Shown: one piece after another, positions 1-7,535 of the stretch
Layout of the letters: every line of letters starts with the position of its first letter
Position numbering within the stretch: the stretch's first letter is position 1
Origin: Streptomyces sp. A012304
GTDB taxonomy: Bacteria > Actinomycetota > Actinomycetes > Streptomycetales > Streptomycetaceae
Direction of reading: 5' to 3'
DNA length: 37,068 nt
Assembly: GCF_026008495.1 (NCBI RefSeq)
Contig: NZ_BQUN01000144.1
Span: forward strand, 1-37,068
Notes under the pieces: model-generated
The model's input: the letters and a program-made list of their open reading frames with translations, nothing else
Told to the model about the DNA's origin: nothing
The model's database searches: none
Translations under genes and position numbers: made by a program

Positions 1-963
1 GACGTGCAGGGAGCGGGTGCCGATGTCGGTGAAGTCGGTGCGGACCGTGGTCAGCGGCGGGAGGAAGTGGGCGGCCTCGGGGATGTCGTCGTAGCCGACC
101 ACGCTGACGTCGTCCGGGACGCCGCGGCCCGCTTCGTACAGGGCGCGCAGGACGCCCAGGGCCATCTGGTCGTTGGAGACGAAGACGGCGGTGACGTCCG
201 GGTCGCGGGCGAGGCGGCGGCCGAGGTCGTAGCCGGAGTCGGCGCTCCAGTCGCCGGGCATGGGCGCGTGGACGGGCGCGCCGGCCGCCTTCAGGGTCTG
301 CCGCCAGCTCTCCGCCCGGCGGTCCGCCGCGGTCCAGCCGCTCGGGCCCGCCACGTGCCGGACGGTGGTGTGGCCGAGGGCCAGCAGGTGCTCGGTGGCC
401 TTGCGGGCGCCGGTGCGGGCGTCGGAGGTGACGACGGGGGTGCCGTCACCGAGGTCGTTGTCCAGGACCACCAGCGGGGTGTCCAGACGGGCCTCCGCCA
501 GCGCCTTCGCCACCCACAGCTGCGGGGCGATCGCGATGACGCCGTCCGCGCCCTCCGCCGACAGCCGGTCCGCGGCCTGGACGACCGTGTCGCGGTCGGC
601 GGTGTCCAGGGCGATGGAGCTGATCAGGTATCCGGCCTCCTGGGCGGCGGTGTTGATCGCGGTCAGGGTGGAGGCCGGGCCGTAGCGGGCGGCGTCGAAG
701 GAGATGACGCCGAGCATCCGGGTCCTGCCGCTGGCCAGTGAGCGGGCGCTGCGACTGGGGCGGTAGCCGAGGGCGCGCATGGCCGTGCGGACCGCTTCCC
801 GGGTCTCGGGACGGACCGCCGGGTGGTCGTTCAGCACCCGGGAGACCGTCTGCTTGGAGACGCCGGCCAGCTTCGCCACGTCGTCCATCACGGGGCGCGC
901 CCCCGCGAAGTTACGACGGCTGCGTCCCTTGGTCGCCGGGCTGTCGGCGGCGCTTGGGGTCAT
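1..963 (-). CDS. LacI/GalR-family transcriptional regulator (3' end cut by window)
   Basis: This is a sugar-responsive repressor whose C-terminus lies beyond base 1; 321 codons are visible. After a 25-residue basic leader, residues 26-47 form the LacI helix-turn-helix (MDDVAKLAGVSKQTVSRVL), followed by the hinge region (GYRPSRSARSLASGRT) and a periplasmic-binding-protein-like effector domain (LGVISFD, LVVLDND, VFVSNDQMALG, VVGYDDIPEA). I chose the ATG at 963; an ATG at 888 just before the helix-turn-helix is the alternative. It is the last gene of a same-strand run with an MFS permease and a GH35 beta-galactosidase, so it probably controls them. The palindrome at 4668-4683 has the central CG typical of LacI-family operators and is the obvious candidate target. 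Family call is firm; the ligand (a beta-galactoside) is inferred. Confidence 0.93.
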   Translation of the reverse strand, partial: MTPSAADSPATKGRSRRNFAGARPVMDDVAKLAGVSKQTVSRVLNDHPAVRPETREAVRTAMRALGYRPSRSARSLASGRTRMLGVISFDAARYGPASTLTAINTAAQEAGYLISSIALDTADRDTVVQAADRLSAEGADGVIAIAPQLWVAKALAEARLDTPLVVLDNDLGDGTPVVTSDARTGARKATEHLLALGHTTVRHVAGPSGWTAADRRAESWRQTLKAAGAPVHAPMPGDWSADSGYDLGRRLARDPDVTAVFVSNDQMALGVLRALYEAGRGVPDDVSVVGYDDIPEAAHFLPPLTTVRTDFTDIGTRSLHV

Positions 964-1017
964 CTGCCTGCTCTTCTTCCGCTCCCCGGACTTCTCACCT
1001 GGTCCGCTCCCCGGACC

Positions 1018-1302
1018 CTATCCCCACCCCGGCCGGGGTCCGACGGGTCCACAGGATAGGCCGGGGTGGGGACGGTGGCGGAGGTCGGGCCGTGGCGGAG
1101 GGGGACGGTGAGGTGGCGGCGGAGGTCGGGCCGGGCCCAGGGTCCAGGTCCTCCTCGTGATCCACTCGGCGTGGCGCACCTCGGCGACGCCCGGGGTGGT
1201 CTCCTCGGGGACGTGCACCGCGGCGGCCGGGTGCGCCGGGAGGATGCTCAGCACGAGCCGCCGCTCCCCCGCCGGCAGGCGCAGGTGGTGCCGGTGGGGC
1301 AT
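1018..1302 (-). CDS. Small hypothetical protein translationally coupled to the beta-galactosidase
   Basis: This 94-residue ORF begins at an ATG that overlaps the beta-galactosidase stop codon (TGATG), an arrangement typical of translational coupling. The first 55 or so residues look protein-like (GERRLVLSILPAHPAAAVHV, then a segment ending EVRHAEWITRR). The remainder is Pro/Arg/His-rich and runs through a repeat and a strong hairpin, so the tail is probably not conserved. I do not recognise the family. It could be a genuine accessory protein of the sugar operon or the remnant of a longer gene. Existence is moderately supported by the coupled start; function unknown. Confidence 0.45.
   Translation of the reverse strand: MPHRHHLRLPAGERRLVLSILPAHPAAAVHVPEETTPGVAEVRHAEWITRRTWTLGPARPPPPPHRPPPPRPDLRHRPHPGLSCGPVGPRPGWG
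1021..1072 (-). terminator. Perfect 14-bp inverted repeat, candidate terminator
   Basis: The arms TCCCCACCCCGGCC (1021-1034) and GGCCGGGGTGGGGA (1059-1072) are exact reverse complements separated by 24 nt. The hairpin sits at the 3' end of the galactosidase/small-ORF unit and just upstream of the LacI gene. There is no clear U-tract, as is common in streptomycetes. It may end or attenuate transcription before the regulator gene. Confidence 0.45.
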
Positions 1303-3071
1303 CAGGAGTGCTCCGGGTGTCCGAGGTCGGGGGTGTCGACGAGGTGGGCGCGGGTGGCGGTGGTGGCGTGCAGTTCGAGCAGGACGAGGTCGTTGGCGCC
1401 GGGGCGCAGCACGGGCGCGGGGACGTACAGGGTGCGCTGGGGCCCTCGGTTCCAGTAGCGGCCCAGGTGGAAGCCGTTGACCCAGGCCTGGCCCTTGGTC
1501 CAGCCGGGGAGGGAGAGGAAGGTGTCGGCCGGGGTGGTGACCTCGAAGGTGCCGTGGTGGAAGGCGGGTTCGGCGCAGGTGGTGGTCCCGGCGGGGGCGA
1601 AGTGGACGGTGTCCGGGACGCCGTCCAGGGGCAGCGGGTGGCAGTCCCAGCCGTGCAGCGGGGTGCCGTCGAGGGCGACCGGTCCGAGCAGGCCCTTGGG
1701 GACGCCGATGCGGGGCCCGTAGTTGACGCGGCCCATGTTCTCGACGAGGACGTGCAGGACGGCGCCGGGGCGCGGGACGCGCACGGGCAGGGCCTCCTCC
1801 TGCCGCTCGCGTTCCAGGACGCCGGCCGGGGCGCCGTCCAGGAAGACCTGGGCGCGGTCGCCGACGCCGCCGGTGAAGTGCAGTACGCCGGCTCCGGCCG
1901 TCGGCACGGTGGTGCGGTAGAGGACGTATCCGGCGCGCAGGCCGAGGTCGTCGGCGGTCAGGGGGTCGGCGGGGGCGTGCACGGGCGGTCCGGCGAGCGG
2001 CAGCAGGGGTGCGCGCCGGTCCAACTCGACTGTGGTGGCGGGGAGTTTGAGGGAGGGGGCGGGAGCCGGTTCGTCGGGGACCGGGAAGTGACGGGCGATC
2101 ACCTCGCGGAAGGCGTGGTACTTCGGGCCGGGGTCGCCGCTCTCGGTGAGGGGGGCGTCGTAGTCGTAGGAGGTGATGGTGGGCGCGTAGGTGTGGTGGT
2201 GGTTGGCGCCGTTGGTGTAGCCGAAGTTGGTGCCGCCGTGGAACATGTAGATGTTGACGGAGGCGCCGGCGGACAGCAGCCGGTCCAGGTCGGCGGCCGC
2301 GTCGGCGGCGTCCCGGCCGTGGTGCGGGCCGCCCCAGTGGTCGAACCAGCCGATCCAGAACTCGGCGCACATCAGCGGCCCTTCGGGCTGGTGCTCGCGC
2401 AGCCGGGCCAGCGAGCGGTCGACGCGGCTGCCGAAGGTGCTGGTGGTGAGGAGGCCGGGGAGGCTGCCGGCCGCGAGGTGCGCGGGGTCGGCCTGGTCGC
2501 AGGTGAAGAGGAGTTCCTCGACACCGCGGGAGCGCAGGGCGGCCTCCAGGTGCTTGAGGTAGGCGGTGTCGTCGCCGTAGGCCCCGTACTCGTTCTCCAC
2601 CTGTACGGCGATGACGGGGCCGCCGGACGCGGCCATGTGCGGCAGGAGCGGGGGCAGCAGCAGGTCGAGATAGCGGTCGACGGCGTCGGTGAAGCGGGGG
2701 TCGCTGCTGCGCAGCCGGATGTCGGCGTGGGCGGGGTCCGCGGTGAGCCAGTGCGGCAGGCCGCCGCCGTCCCACTCGCCGCAGATGAACGGACCCGGGC
2801 GGAGCAGGACGTTCAGGCCCTCGGCGCCGGCCAGGCCCAGGAAGCGGGGCAGGTCGAGGAGGCCGTCGAGGACGAGCGTGCCGGGTTCCGGCTGGTGCAG
2901 GTTCCAGGGGATGTACGTCTCCACCGTGTTCAGGCCCATCAGCCGGGCCTTGCGGAGACGGTCGGGCCACTGGTCGGGGTGGACCCGGAAGTAGTGCAGC
3001 GCACCGGAGAGGACGCGGAACGACGCACCGTGCAGGAGGAAGCCGTCGGAGTTCGTGGTCAGGGCGGGCAT
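1302..3071 (-). CDS. GH35 beta-galactosidase
   Basis: A 589-residue glycoside hydrolase family 35 enzyme that removes terminal beta-linked galactose. The TIM-barrel region shows the family hallmarks: GALHYFRVHPDQW, NTVETYIPWNLHQP, RPGPFICGEWDGGGLPHWL, the acid/base in VQVENEYGAYG (about E161) and the nucleophile in CAEFWIGWFDHWGG (about E237). A beta-sandwich C-terminal region follows (VNGFHLGRYWNRGPQRTLYVPA). No signal peptide is visible, so it should act in the cytosol on imported sugar, fitting the MFS permease 282 bp upstream. The start is ATG 3071, preceded by an AAGGGA ribosome-binding site; an in-frame extension to 3119 is Pro/Arg-rich and unlikely. Its stop overlaps the next small ORF. 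Family and reaction class are secure; the exact galactoside is unknown. Confidence 0.95.
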   Translation of the reverse strand: MPALTTNSDGFLLHGASFRVLSGALHYFRVHPDQWPDRLRKARLMGLNTVETYIPWNLHQPEPGTLVLDGLLDLPRFLGLAGAEGLNVLLRPGPFICGEWDGGGLPHWLTADPAHADIRLRSSDPRFTDAVDRYLDLLLPPLLPHMAASGGPVIAVQVENEYGAYGDDTAYLKHLEAALRSRGVEELLFTCDQADPAHLAAGSLPGLLTTSTFGSRVDRSLARLREHQPEGPLMCAEFWIGWFDHWGGPHHGRDAADAAADLDRLLSAGASVNIYMFHGGTNFGYTNGANHHHTYAPTITSYDYDAPLTESGDPGPKYHAFREVIARHFPVPDEPAPAPSLKLPATTVELDRRAPLLPLAGPPVHAPADPLTADDLGLRAGYVLYRTTVPTAGAGVLHFTGGVGDRAQVFLDGAPAGVLERERQEEALPVRVPRPGAVLHVLVENMGRVNYGPRIGVPKGLLGPVALDGTPLHGWDCHPLPLDGVPDTVHFAPAGTTTCAEPAFHHGTFEVTTPADTFLSLPGWTKGQAWVNGFHLGRYWNRGPQRTLYVPAPVLRPGANDLVLLELHATTATRAHLVDTPDLGHPEHS

Positions 3072-3160
3072 GGGGTCCCTTCTGGGGCGGAGGTGGGGGG
3101 GCGGCGCGTCCGGCCACAACCCCCCGGGGGGCGACGGGCGCGGACGCGGCGGGGCGGCCG

Positions 3161-3390
3161 CAGGTCTCAGCGACCGGGCGGGGCGGCGGCCACGGGGCTC
3201 AGCGACCCGACGGACGCGGAGGCGGCCGGGCGGCCACGGGTCTCAGCGACCGGGCGGGCGCGCAGGCGGCGGGCCGGCCACGGCGTCCCGGCGACTCGAC
3301 GGCTCGACGACTCGACGGCTGCGGGTTCTCAGCGACCTGACGGCCGCAGGGGCTCAGCGACTCGACGGCCGCAGGGTCTCAGCGTCCGGC
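3161..3390. repeat. Degenerate tandem repeat with CTCAGCGAC core, overlapping the MFS gene 3' end
   Basis: The core CTCAGCGAC (last copy CTCAGCGTC) starts at 3166, 3198, 3242, 3328, 3353 and 3378, with a weaker copy near 3287. Spacing is 25 bp near the MFS gene and 41-45 bp, less regular, further away. The copy at 3353 holds the MFS stop codon and its last residues (LRPSSR). The array fills the MFS-GH35 gap (3072-3353), in which I see no gene. It looks like an expansion of the gene's own 3' end. Confidence 0.7.
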
Positions 3391-4601
3391 CCCGGGCGTG
3401 TCTTACGGGTCAGCCACAGGGTCGCCGCCAGGCAGACGGCCGACACGGCGGACAGGAGCAGGGGTACGGCTCTGATGCCGGACCACTCGATGACCTTGCC
3501 GAGCGCCGGCCCGGCCACCACCCCGCCCACCATGGACGCGGCGATGACGACGGCACCGGCCCGCAGGGCCTTGGGCACCGCCCGGTGCAGCCAGGGCAGA
3601 CCGGTCGGGAAGATCGGCGCGATGAAGAGGCCGACACCGGCGTAGGCGTACGGCGCGAGGGACGGCACGGCGGCCAGCAGCAGGCAGACCGTCATGCCGG
3701 CGCAGGAGACGGTGATGATGGCCTGGGCCGAGAAGCGCAGGGCGAGCGGGGCGACCAGGAAGCGGCCGACGGTCATCATCAGCCAGTAGACGGAGGTGGC
3801 GGTGGCGGCGAGACCGGCGCCGTAGCCGACGCTCTCCAGATGGGTGGGCTCCCAGCCGCCGACGCCGGCCTCGATGCCGACGTGCAGGACGTAGAGGGTG
3901 ACGAAGACGGCGAGGACCGAGGCCAGACTGCGGGCCAGCGGCCCGGTGCCCGCCGTGGCGGTCCCCGACTCCCGCGGCTGGGGCGTCCGGTCCCGTACGC
4001 CCTTCAGGCAGAGCAGCAGCGGCAGGTTGGCCAGCGCGAAGGCGAGGAAGACCGCCGGGTAGTGGTCGGCGCCGGCCGCGCCGATCAGGGCGGGGCCGAG
4101 GATCGCGCCGATGCCGAAGTGGGCGTTGAGGATGTTCAGCAGTGCGGCGGAACGGTGGCCGAAGCCCGTGGCGAAGAGTTGGTTGAGGCCGTAGTCGATG
4201 CCGCCGAAGCCGAGCCCGGCGAGCAGGGCCGCCGCCAGGGCCGTCGGCCAGTTCGGCGCCAGCGCGAAGCCCGCCGCTCCCGCCGCCATCAGCAGGTACG
4301 AGGCGCCGAGGATCCGGCGGTTGCCGGTACGGCCGTACAGGCGGTCGAAGAGGAGCACGCCGGCCACGCCGCCGATGAAGTGCGCGCTCAGGGCGAGTCC
4401 GGCGGCCGAGGGCGACAGGCCGAACTCCTCACGCAGCGCCGGGATCGCGGGTCCGTAGAGGGCCTGAAGGGCACCGATGAGGACGAAGCCGACACAGGAG
4501 GCGGCCACGGCGGAGCGGGTGAAGACGGGAGTGGGAGCGGGGGTGGGAGTGGGGGTGGCCGGTGGGGTGGGGGCGCGACGCGCGGTCGATCGGTCGGTCA
4601 C
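3354..4601 (-). CDS. MFS sugar permease (FucP-like)
   Basis: A 415-residue major facilitator superfamily protein with about 12 hydrophobic segments. A Thr/Pro-rich cytosolic N-terminus (residues 10-26) is followed by the first membrane segment. The loop LLFDRLYGRTGNRRIL resembles the MFS A-motif, and LLNILNAHFGIGAILGPALIG resembles the N-x-x-H-x-x-F-G-x-G motif of FucP-type sugar transporters. It probably imports the galactoside or oligosaccharide cut by the GH35 enzyme downstream on the same strand. The start is GTG 4601 with GGAG about 8 nt upstream. Transcription likely begins at the promoter at 4668-4695, which carries a LacI-type operator. The last residues are encoded by a tandem repeat that continues past the stop. 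Transporter class is certain; sugar specificity is inferred from context. Confidence 0.9.
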   Translation of the reverse strand: MTDRSTARRAPTPPATPTPTPAPTPVFTRSAVAASCVGFVLIGALQALYGPAIPALREEFGLSPSAAGLALSAHFIGGVAGVLLFDRLYGRTGNRRILGASYLLMAAGAAGFALAPNWPTALAAALLAGLGFGGIDYGLNQLFATGFGHRSAALLNILNAHFGIGAILGPALIGAAGADHYPAVFLAFALANLPLLLCLKGVRDRTPQPRESGTATAGTGPLARSLASVLAVFVTLYVLHVGIEAGVGGWEPTHLESVGYGAGLAATATSVYWLMMTVGRFLVAPLALRFSAQAIITVSCAGMTVCLLLAAVPSLAPYAYAGVGLFIAPIFPTGLPWLHRAVPKALRAGAVVIAASMVGGVVAGPALGKVIEWSGIRAVPLLLSAVSAVCLAATLWLTRKTRPGPDAETLRPSSR

Positions 4602-4667
4602 GCGGACTCCAGGGAACGGCCCACGACGGTGTGGGCGAGGGACGGATCCAGCTCCGGACGGAGATCG

Positions 4668-4695
4668 ATGTTACCGGTAACATAGACACGGTCAA
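4668..4695 (-). promoter_or_regulatory. Promoter of the MFS/GH35 operon with overlapping LacI-type operator
   Basis: On the minus strand TTGACC (4695-4690) and TAACAT (4673-4668) form a -35/-10 pair with a 16-bp spacer. The perfect palindrome ATGTTACCGGTAACAT (4668-4683), with a central CG as in LacI-family operators, covers the -10 box and half the spacer. A repressor bound here would block RNA polymerase. The 5' leader to the GTG at 4601 would be about 60 nt. The divergent acyltransferase gene starts 111 bp away and could also be affected. Confidence 0.75.
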
Positions 4696-4793
4696 GAGGA
4701 TGAGCGCGGCGGACGGTTGCGCGCCGGGCACGGGTTGGTTGCGACAAGGGCCTTTCGGTGTGCGGGAGTCGGGGATGCGGGAGCATGCGGGGC

Positions 4794-6119
4794 ATGAGCC
4801 GAGACCGGTACGTGGACTTCCTGCGCGCGTGGGCGATCCTGCTCGTGGTGGCGGGGCACTGGCTGATCACCGGTCTGGTCCGGCACCCCGACGGGGAGAT
4901 CGGCGCGCCCGAGCTGCTGGCGACGATCCCCTGGACGCAGTGGCTGACCCTGGGCTTCCAGATCATGCCGCTGTTCTTCCTCGCCGGGGGATACGCGGCC
5001 GCGGGCTCCTGGACGCGAGCGCGGGCGGCCGGCGGGACCGTCGCCGGGTGGGTGGGGCAGCGGGCGGTACGGCTGCTGCTGCCGGCCGGGGTGTACAGCG
5101 GGCCGGTGCTCACGGCCGTCGGGGTGTGCGCGGCGGTCGGGGTGGATCCGGCCACGCTGGCGCTGGTGGGCTGGGCGATGGCCATGCAGTTCTGGTTCCT
5201 GCCGGTGTATCTGCTGCTCAGCGCGCTCACCCCGGCGCTGCACGCGCTGCACCGGCGGTGGGGTCCGGCCGTCCCGGCGGGGATGGGTGCCGTGGCCCTG
5301 CTCGTCGGCGTCCTGGACGTGGCGGCGGACGCTCCGTACGTCGGGACGCTCAACTACGTGCTCGTGTGGGGCGTGGTCTACCAGCTCGGCTTCTGCTGGC
5401 GGGACGGCCTGGTGGGCGGGACGCGGTCGCTGCCGGCCGCCCTGGCGGTGGGCGGCGGGGCCGGCTTCGCCGCGCTCGTCGGGTTCGGGCCGTTCCCGGT
5501 CAGCCTGATCCTGGTGACGGGTCAGGACCCCAGCAACACCAACCCGCCGTCGGCGGCGATGCTGGCGTGGGCGGTCGCCCAGGTGGGCCTGTGCCTGCTC
5601 GTCGCGCCCCGGGTGCGGCGGCTGCTGGAGCGGGAGCGGGTGTGGCGGGCGGTACGGGTGACGGGGGCCGCCTCCATGACCCTGTACCTGTGGCACATGC
5701 TGCCGGTGCTGGTGCTCGCCGCCGCCTTCTACCTGACCGGCCTCGCTCCCCAGCCCGCGTTCGGGTCGGCGGCCTGGTGGGGGTGGCGGGTGCCGTGGCT
5801 GCTGCTGCTCGGAGTCGTCCTGGTGGGTGTCGTACGGCTGCTGTGGCCCATGGAGCGGCGGCTCGCCTCCCTGGACGTCGGCGCCCGGCCGAACGCCTCG
5901 GGTCTGCGGCGGACCTGGCCCCTGTGGACCGGCCTCGCCCTGAGCGGGTGGGCGCTGGTGCACTTCGCCGGGCACGGCTTCGCACACGGCGGACGGTTCC
6001 CGGTGTGGCCGGCGATGGCGCTGGGGGTGGGCACGGTTCTCGTCGCCCACCGGCGGCGGCCGACCGGGCAGGCCGCGACGGAGGGCGCGCAGGAGGCGTC
6101 CCTGGAGGGAGCCGTCTGA
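4794..6119 (+). CDS. Acyltransferase family 3 membrane protein
   Basis: A 441-residue integral membrane protein of the acyltransferase-3 (OafA/NodX-like) family, which transfers acyl groups to carbohydrates or other extracytoplasmic acceptors. The N-terminus RYVDFLRAWAILLVVAGHW holds the conserved Arg and His of the family, and about ten hydrophobic helices follow (for example FQIMPLFFLAGGYAAAGSW, QFWFLPVYLLLSAL, ASMTLYLWHMLPVLVLAAAF). The start chosen is ATG 4794, with GGGAG about 10 nt upstream; ATG 4785 is possible. It is divergent from the sugar operon. The substrate cannot be told from sequence. Confidence 0.85.
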   Translation: MSRDRYVDFLRAWAILLVVAGHWLITGLVRHPDGEIGAPELLATIPWTQWLTLGFQIMPLFFLAGGYAAAGSWTRARAAGGTVAGWVGQRAVRLLLPAGVYSGPVLTAVGVCAAVGVDPATLALVGWAMAMQFWFLPVYLLLSALTPALHALHRRWGPAVPAGMGAVALLVGVLDVAADAPYVGTLNYVLVWGVVYQLGFCWRDGLVGGTRSLPAALAVGGGAGFAALVGFGPFPVSLILVTGQDPSNTNPPSAAMLAWAVAQVGLCLLVAPRVRRLLERERVWRAVRVTGAASMTLYLWHMLPVLVLAAAFYLTGLAPQPAFGSAAWWGWRVPWLLLLGVVLVGVVRLLWPMERRLASLDVGARPNASGLRRTWPLWTGLALSGWALVHFAGHGFAHGGRFPVWPAMALGVGTVLVAHRRRPTGQAATEGAQEASLEGAV

Positions 6120-6188
6120 GGCGGGCGGCCCTTCGGTATCGCGGCTGCCGCCCTGCGGCTACGGGCGTTCGCCCGGTTCAATGGGAGT

Positions 6189-6371
6189 GTGGATGACGCG
6201 TTGTGGAGCAGGCTGCCGGTCGGGACGCGGGCAGAGGTGGACGGCCTGATCGCCGACGGCCGCCACATCCAGGCCATCGCGGTGATGCGCGAGCAGGCGG
6301 GGCTGCCACGGCCTGAACTGCGTGACTGCGTCGACCTGCTGGAGCTTCGCGCCCGCGTCCTGCGGCGGTAG
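6189..6371 (+). CDS. Small protein (60 aa), faintly like the ribosomal L7/L12 C-terminal fold
   Basis: A 60-residue protein starting at GTG 6189. The stretch VDGLIADGRHIQAIAVMREQ and the following AGLPRPELRDCVDLLE resemble the helix-turn-helix part of the ribosomal protein L7/L12 C-terminal domain (G-x-K-I-x-A-I-K-x-x-R-E, then x-G-L-x-L-x-E-A-K-D-x-V). I infer a small L7/L12-like domain protein of unknown role, not the ribosomal protein itself. The Shine-Dalgarno-like GGGAG lies only 1-2 nt before the start, so the exact start is uncertain. The gene is convergent with ku. Confidence 0.6.
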   Translation: MDDALWSRLPVGTRAEVDGLIADGRHIQAIAVMREQAGLPRPELRDCVDLLELRARVLRR

Positions 6372-6415
6372 AACCGCGCTTTCGACCCGTCCGCCCTCGG
6401 TGACCCGGATCCCGC

Positions 6416-7447
6416 TCAAGCCGTCCGCTTGCGGGACGCCGTCTTCTTCGCGGGTGTCTTCTTCGTCGCCGTCTTCTTCGCCGTGCTCTTCGCCGCCGTC
6501 GTCTTCTTCGCGCCTTCGGCCGACTTCGCCGTCGACTTCGCCGTCGATTTCCTCGTCGAGGTGGAGGCCGCCGTCTTCTTCGCGGCCGTGGACTTCTTGC
6601 CGCCGGTCTCCTTGGGGGCCGTGCGGGCCGACGGGCGCGGGGAGAGGGAGGTGACGTCCGCCGGTTCCTCCCCGCGCGACTCCTTCGCCGCCCGGACGCT
6701 GTTCTCCAGGGCCGCCATGAGGTCCAGGACCTTGCCGCCGGCGGCGGGGGCCGGGGCCTCGGGAGGTGCCTCGCCGGCCGCCTTGGCGGCGACGACCTCC
6801 TCCACGGCCTCCCGGTACTCGTCGTGGAGGTCGTCCAGGTCGACCTCGCCGAGGGTGTCCATCAGGGCGTCCGCGAGGTCCAGCTCCTTGTCGCGGACGG
6901 TGACGGAGGCGTCCGGGGCGACGCCCTCCGGCGCACGGACCTCGTCCGGCCAGAGCAGGCCGTGCATGGCGATCGCGTCCCCGACGACGCGCAGCATGCC
7001 CAGGCGCTCCCGGCCCCGCAGGGCGTACTTGGTGATCGCGACCTTGTTGCTGCGCTTGAGCGCTTCCCGCAGCAGGGTGTACGGCTTGGCCGCCGGCGCG
7101 CCGCCCGCCTGGAGGTAGTACGCGGCGTCCATCTGGAGCGGGTCGATCCGGTCGGCCGGCACGAAAGCGACGATCTCGATCGTCTTCGCCGTCGGGATCG
7201 GCAGATGGGACAGGTCCTCGTCGGTGATCGGGATGATCGTGCCGTCCGCGTCCTCGTACCCCTTGCCGATCTCCGCCTGGCTCACCTCGCGGTCCTCCAG
7301 CTCGCAGACCTTGCGGTAGCGGATGCGGCCGCCGTCCTCGGTGTGGATCTGACGGAAGGAGATCGAGTGGCTCTCGGTGGCGTTCACCAGCTTGATCGGG
7401 ATGCTGACGAGACCGAAGGAGATGGCGCCGTTCCATATGGATCGCAC
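6416..7447 (-). CDS. ku: Non-homologous end-joining protein Ku
   Basis: A 343-residue bacterial Ku protein. As a homodimer it rings broken DNA ends and recruits the end-joining polymerase and ligase. The N-terminal RSIWNGAISFGLVSIPIKLV and the following NATES..ISFRQIH, then RIRYRKVCELEDREV and the bridge region (YYLQAGGAPAAKPYTLLREAL), are diagnostic. From about residue 265 an extension rich in Lys, Ala and Thr (repeated AKKTA/KKTPAKK) resembles the histone-like tails of some actinobacterial Ku proteins and probably adds DNA binding. GTG 7447 is preferred because AAAGG lies 8 nt upstream; GTG 7456 is the longer alternative. It is divergent from the LigD-type polymerase, its functional partner. 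Identity is secure. Confidence 0.96.
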   Translation of the reverse strand: MRSIWNGAISFGLVSIPIKLVNATESHSISFRQIHTEDGGRIRYRKVCELEDREVSQAEIGKGYEDADGTIIPITDEDLSHLPIPTAKTIEIVAFVPADRIDPLQMDAAYYLQAGGAPAAKPYTLLREALKRSNKVAITKYALRGRERLGMLRVVGDAIAMHGLLWPDEVRAPEGVAPDASVTVRDKELDLADALMDTLGEVDLDDLHDEYREAVEEVVAAKAAGEAPPEAPAPAAGGKVLDLMAALENSVRAAKESRGEEPADVTSLSPRPSARTAPKETGGKKSTAAKKTAASTSTRKSTAKSTAKSAEGAKKTTAAKSTAKKTATKKTPAKKTASRKRTA

Positions 7448-7500
7448 GTGCAGCACCTTTCCTGACCATGGCGGACGTCGCGGAGACCGATGCGATCGGT

Positions 7501-7516
7501 ACCGGTATGTACCGGT
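7501..7516. promoter_or_regulatory. Inverted repeat in the ku/ligD divergent promoter region
   Basis: ACCGGTA-TG-TACCGGT is a perfect 7-bp inverted repeat with a 2-nt centre in the 88-bp gap between Ku and the polymerase gene. It ends 19 nt before the polymerase ATG. Its symmetry and place suggest a regulator site controlling one or both genes; no regulator is identified. Confidence 0.45.
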
Positions 7517-7535
7517 TTCGTGTGATTCTCATCGT

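Noticed and set aside
979..1016. Direct repeat CCGCTCCCCGGAC at 979 and 1004 before the LacI gene
   Set aside because: Only two copies, 25 bp apart, GC-rich; noted, but with no symmetric structure to call a regulatory site.
3161..3390. CRISPR-like array
   Set aside because: Copies are degenerate, spacing is irregular, no unique spacers and no cas genes; it is a gene-end tandem repeat.
1308..4685. A 1125-residue plus-strand ORF across the sugar locus
   Set aside because: It is a Gly/Val/Arg-rich shadow of the minus-strand GH35 and MFS genes, which have recognisable domains.
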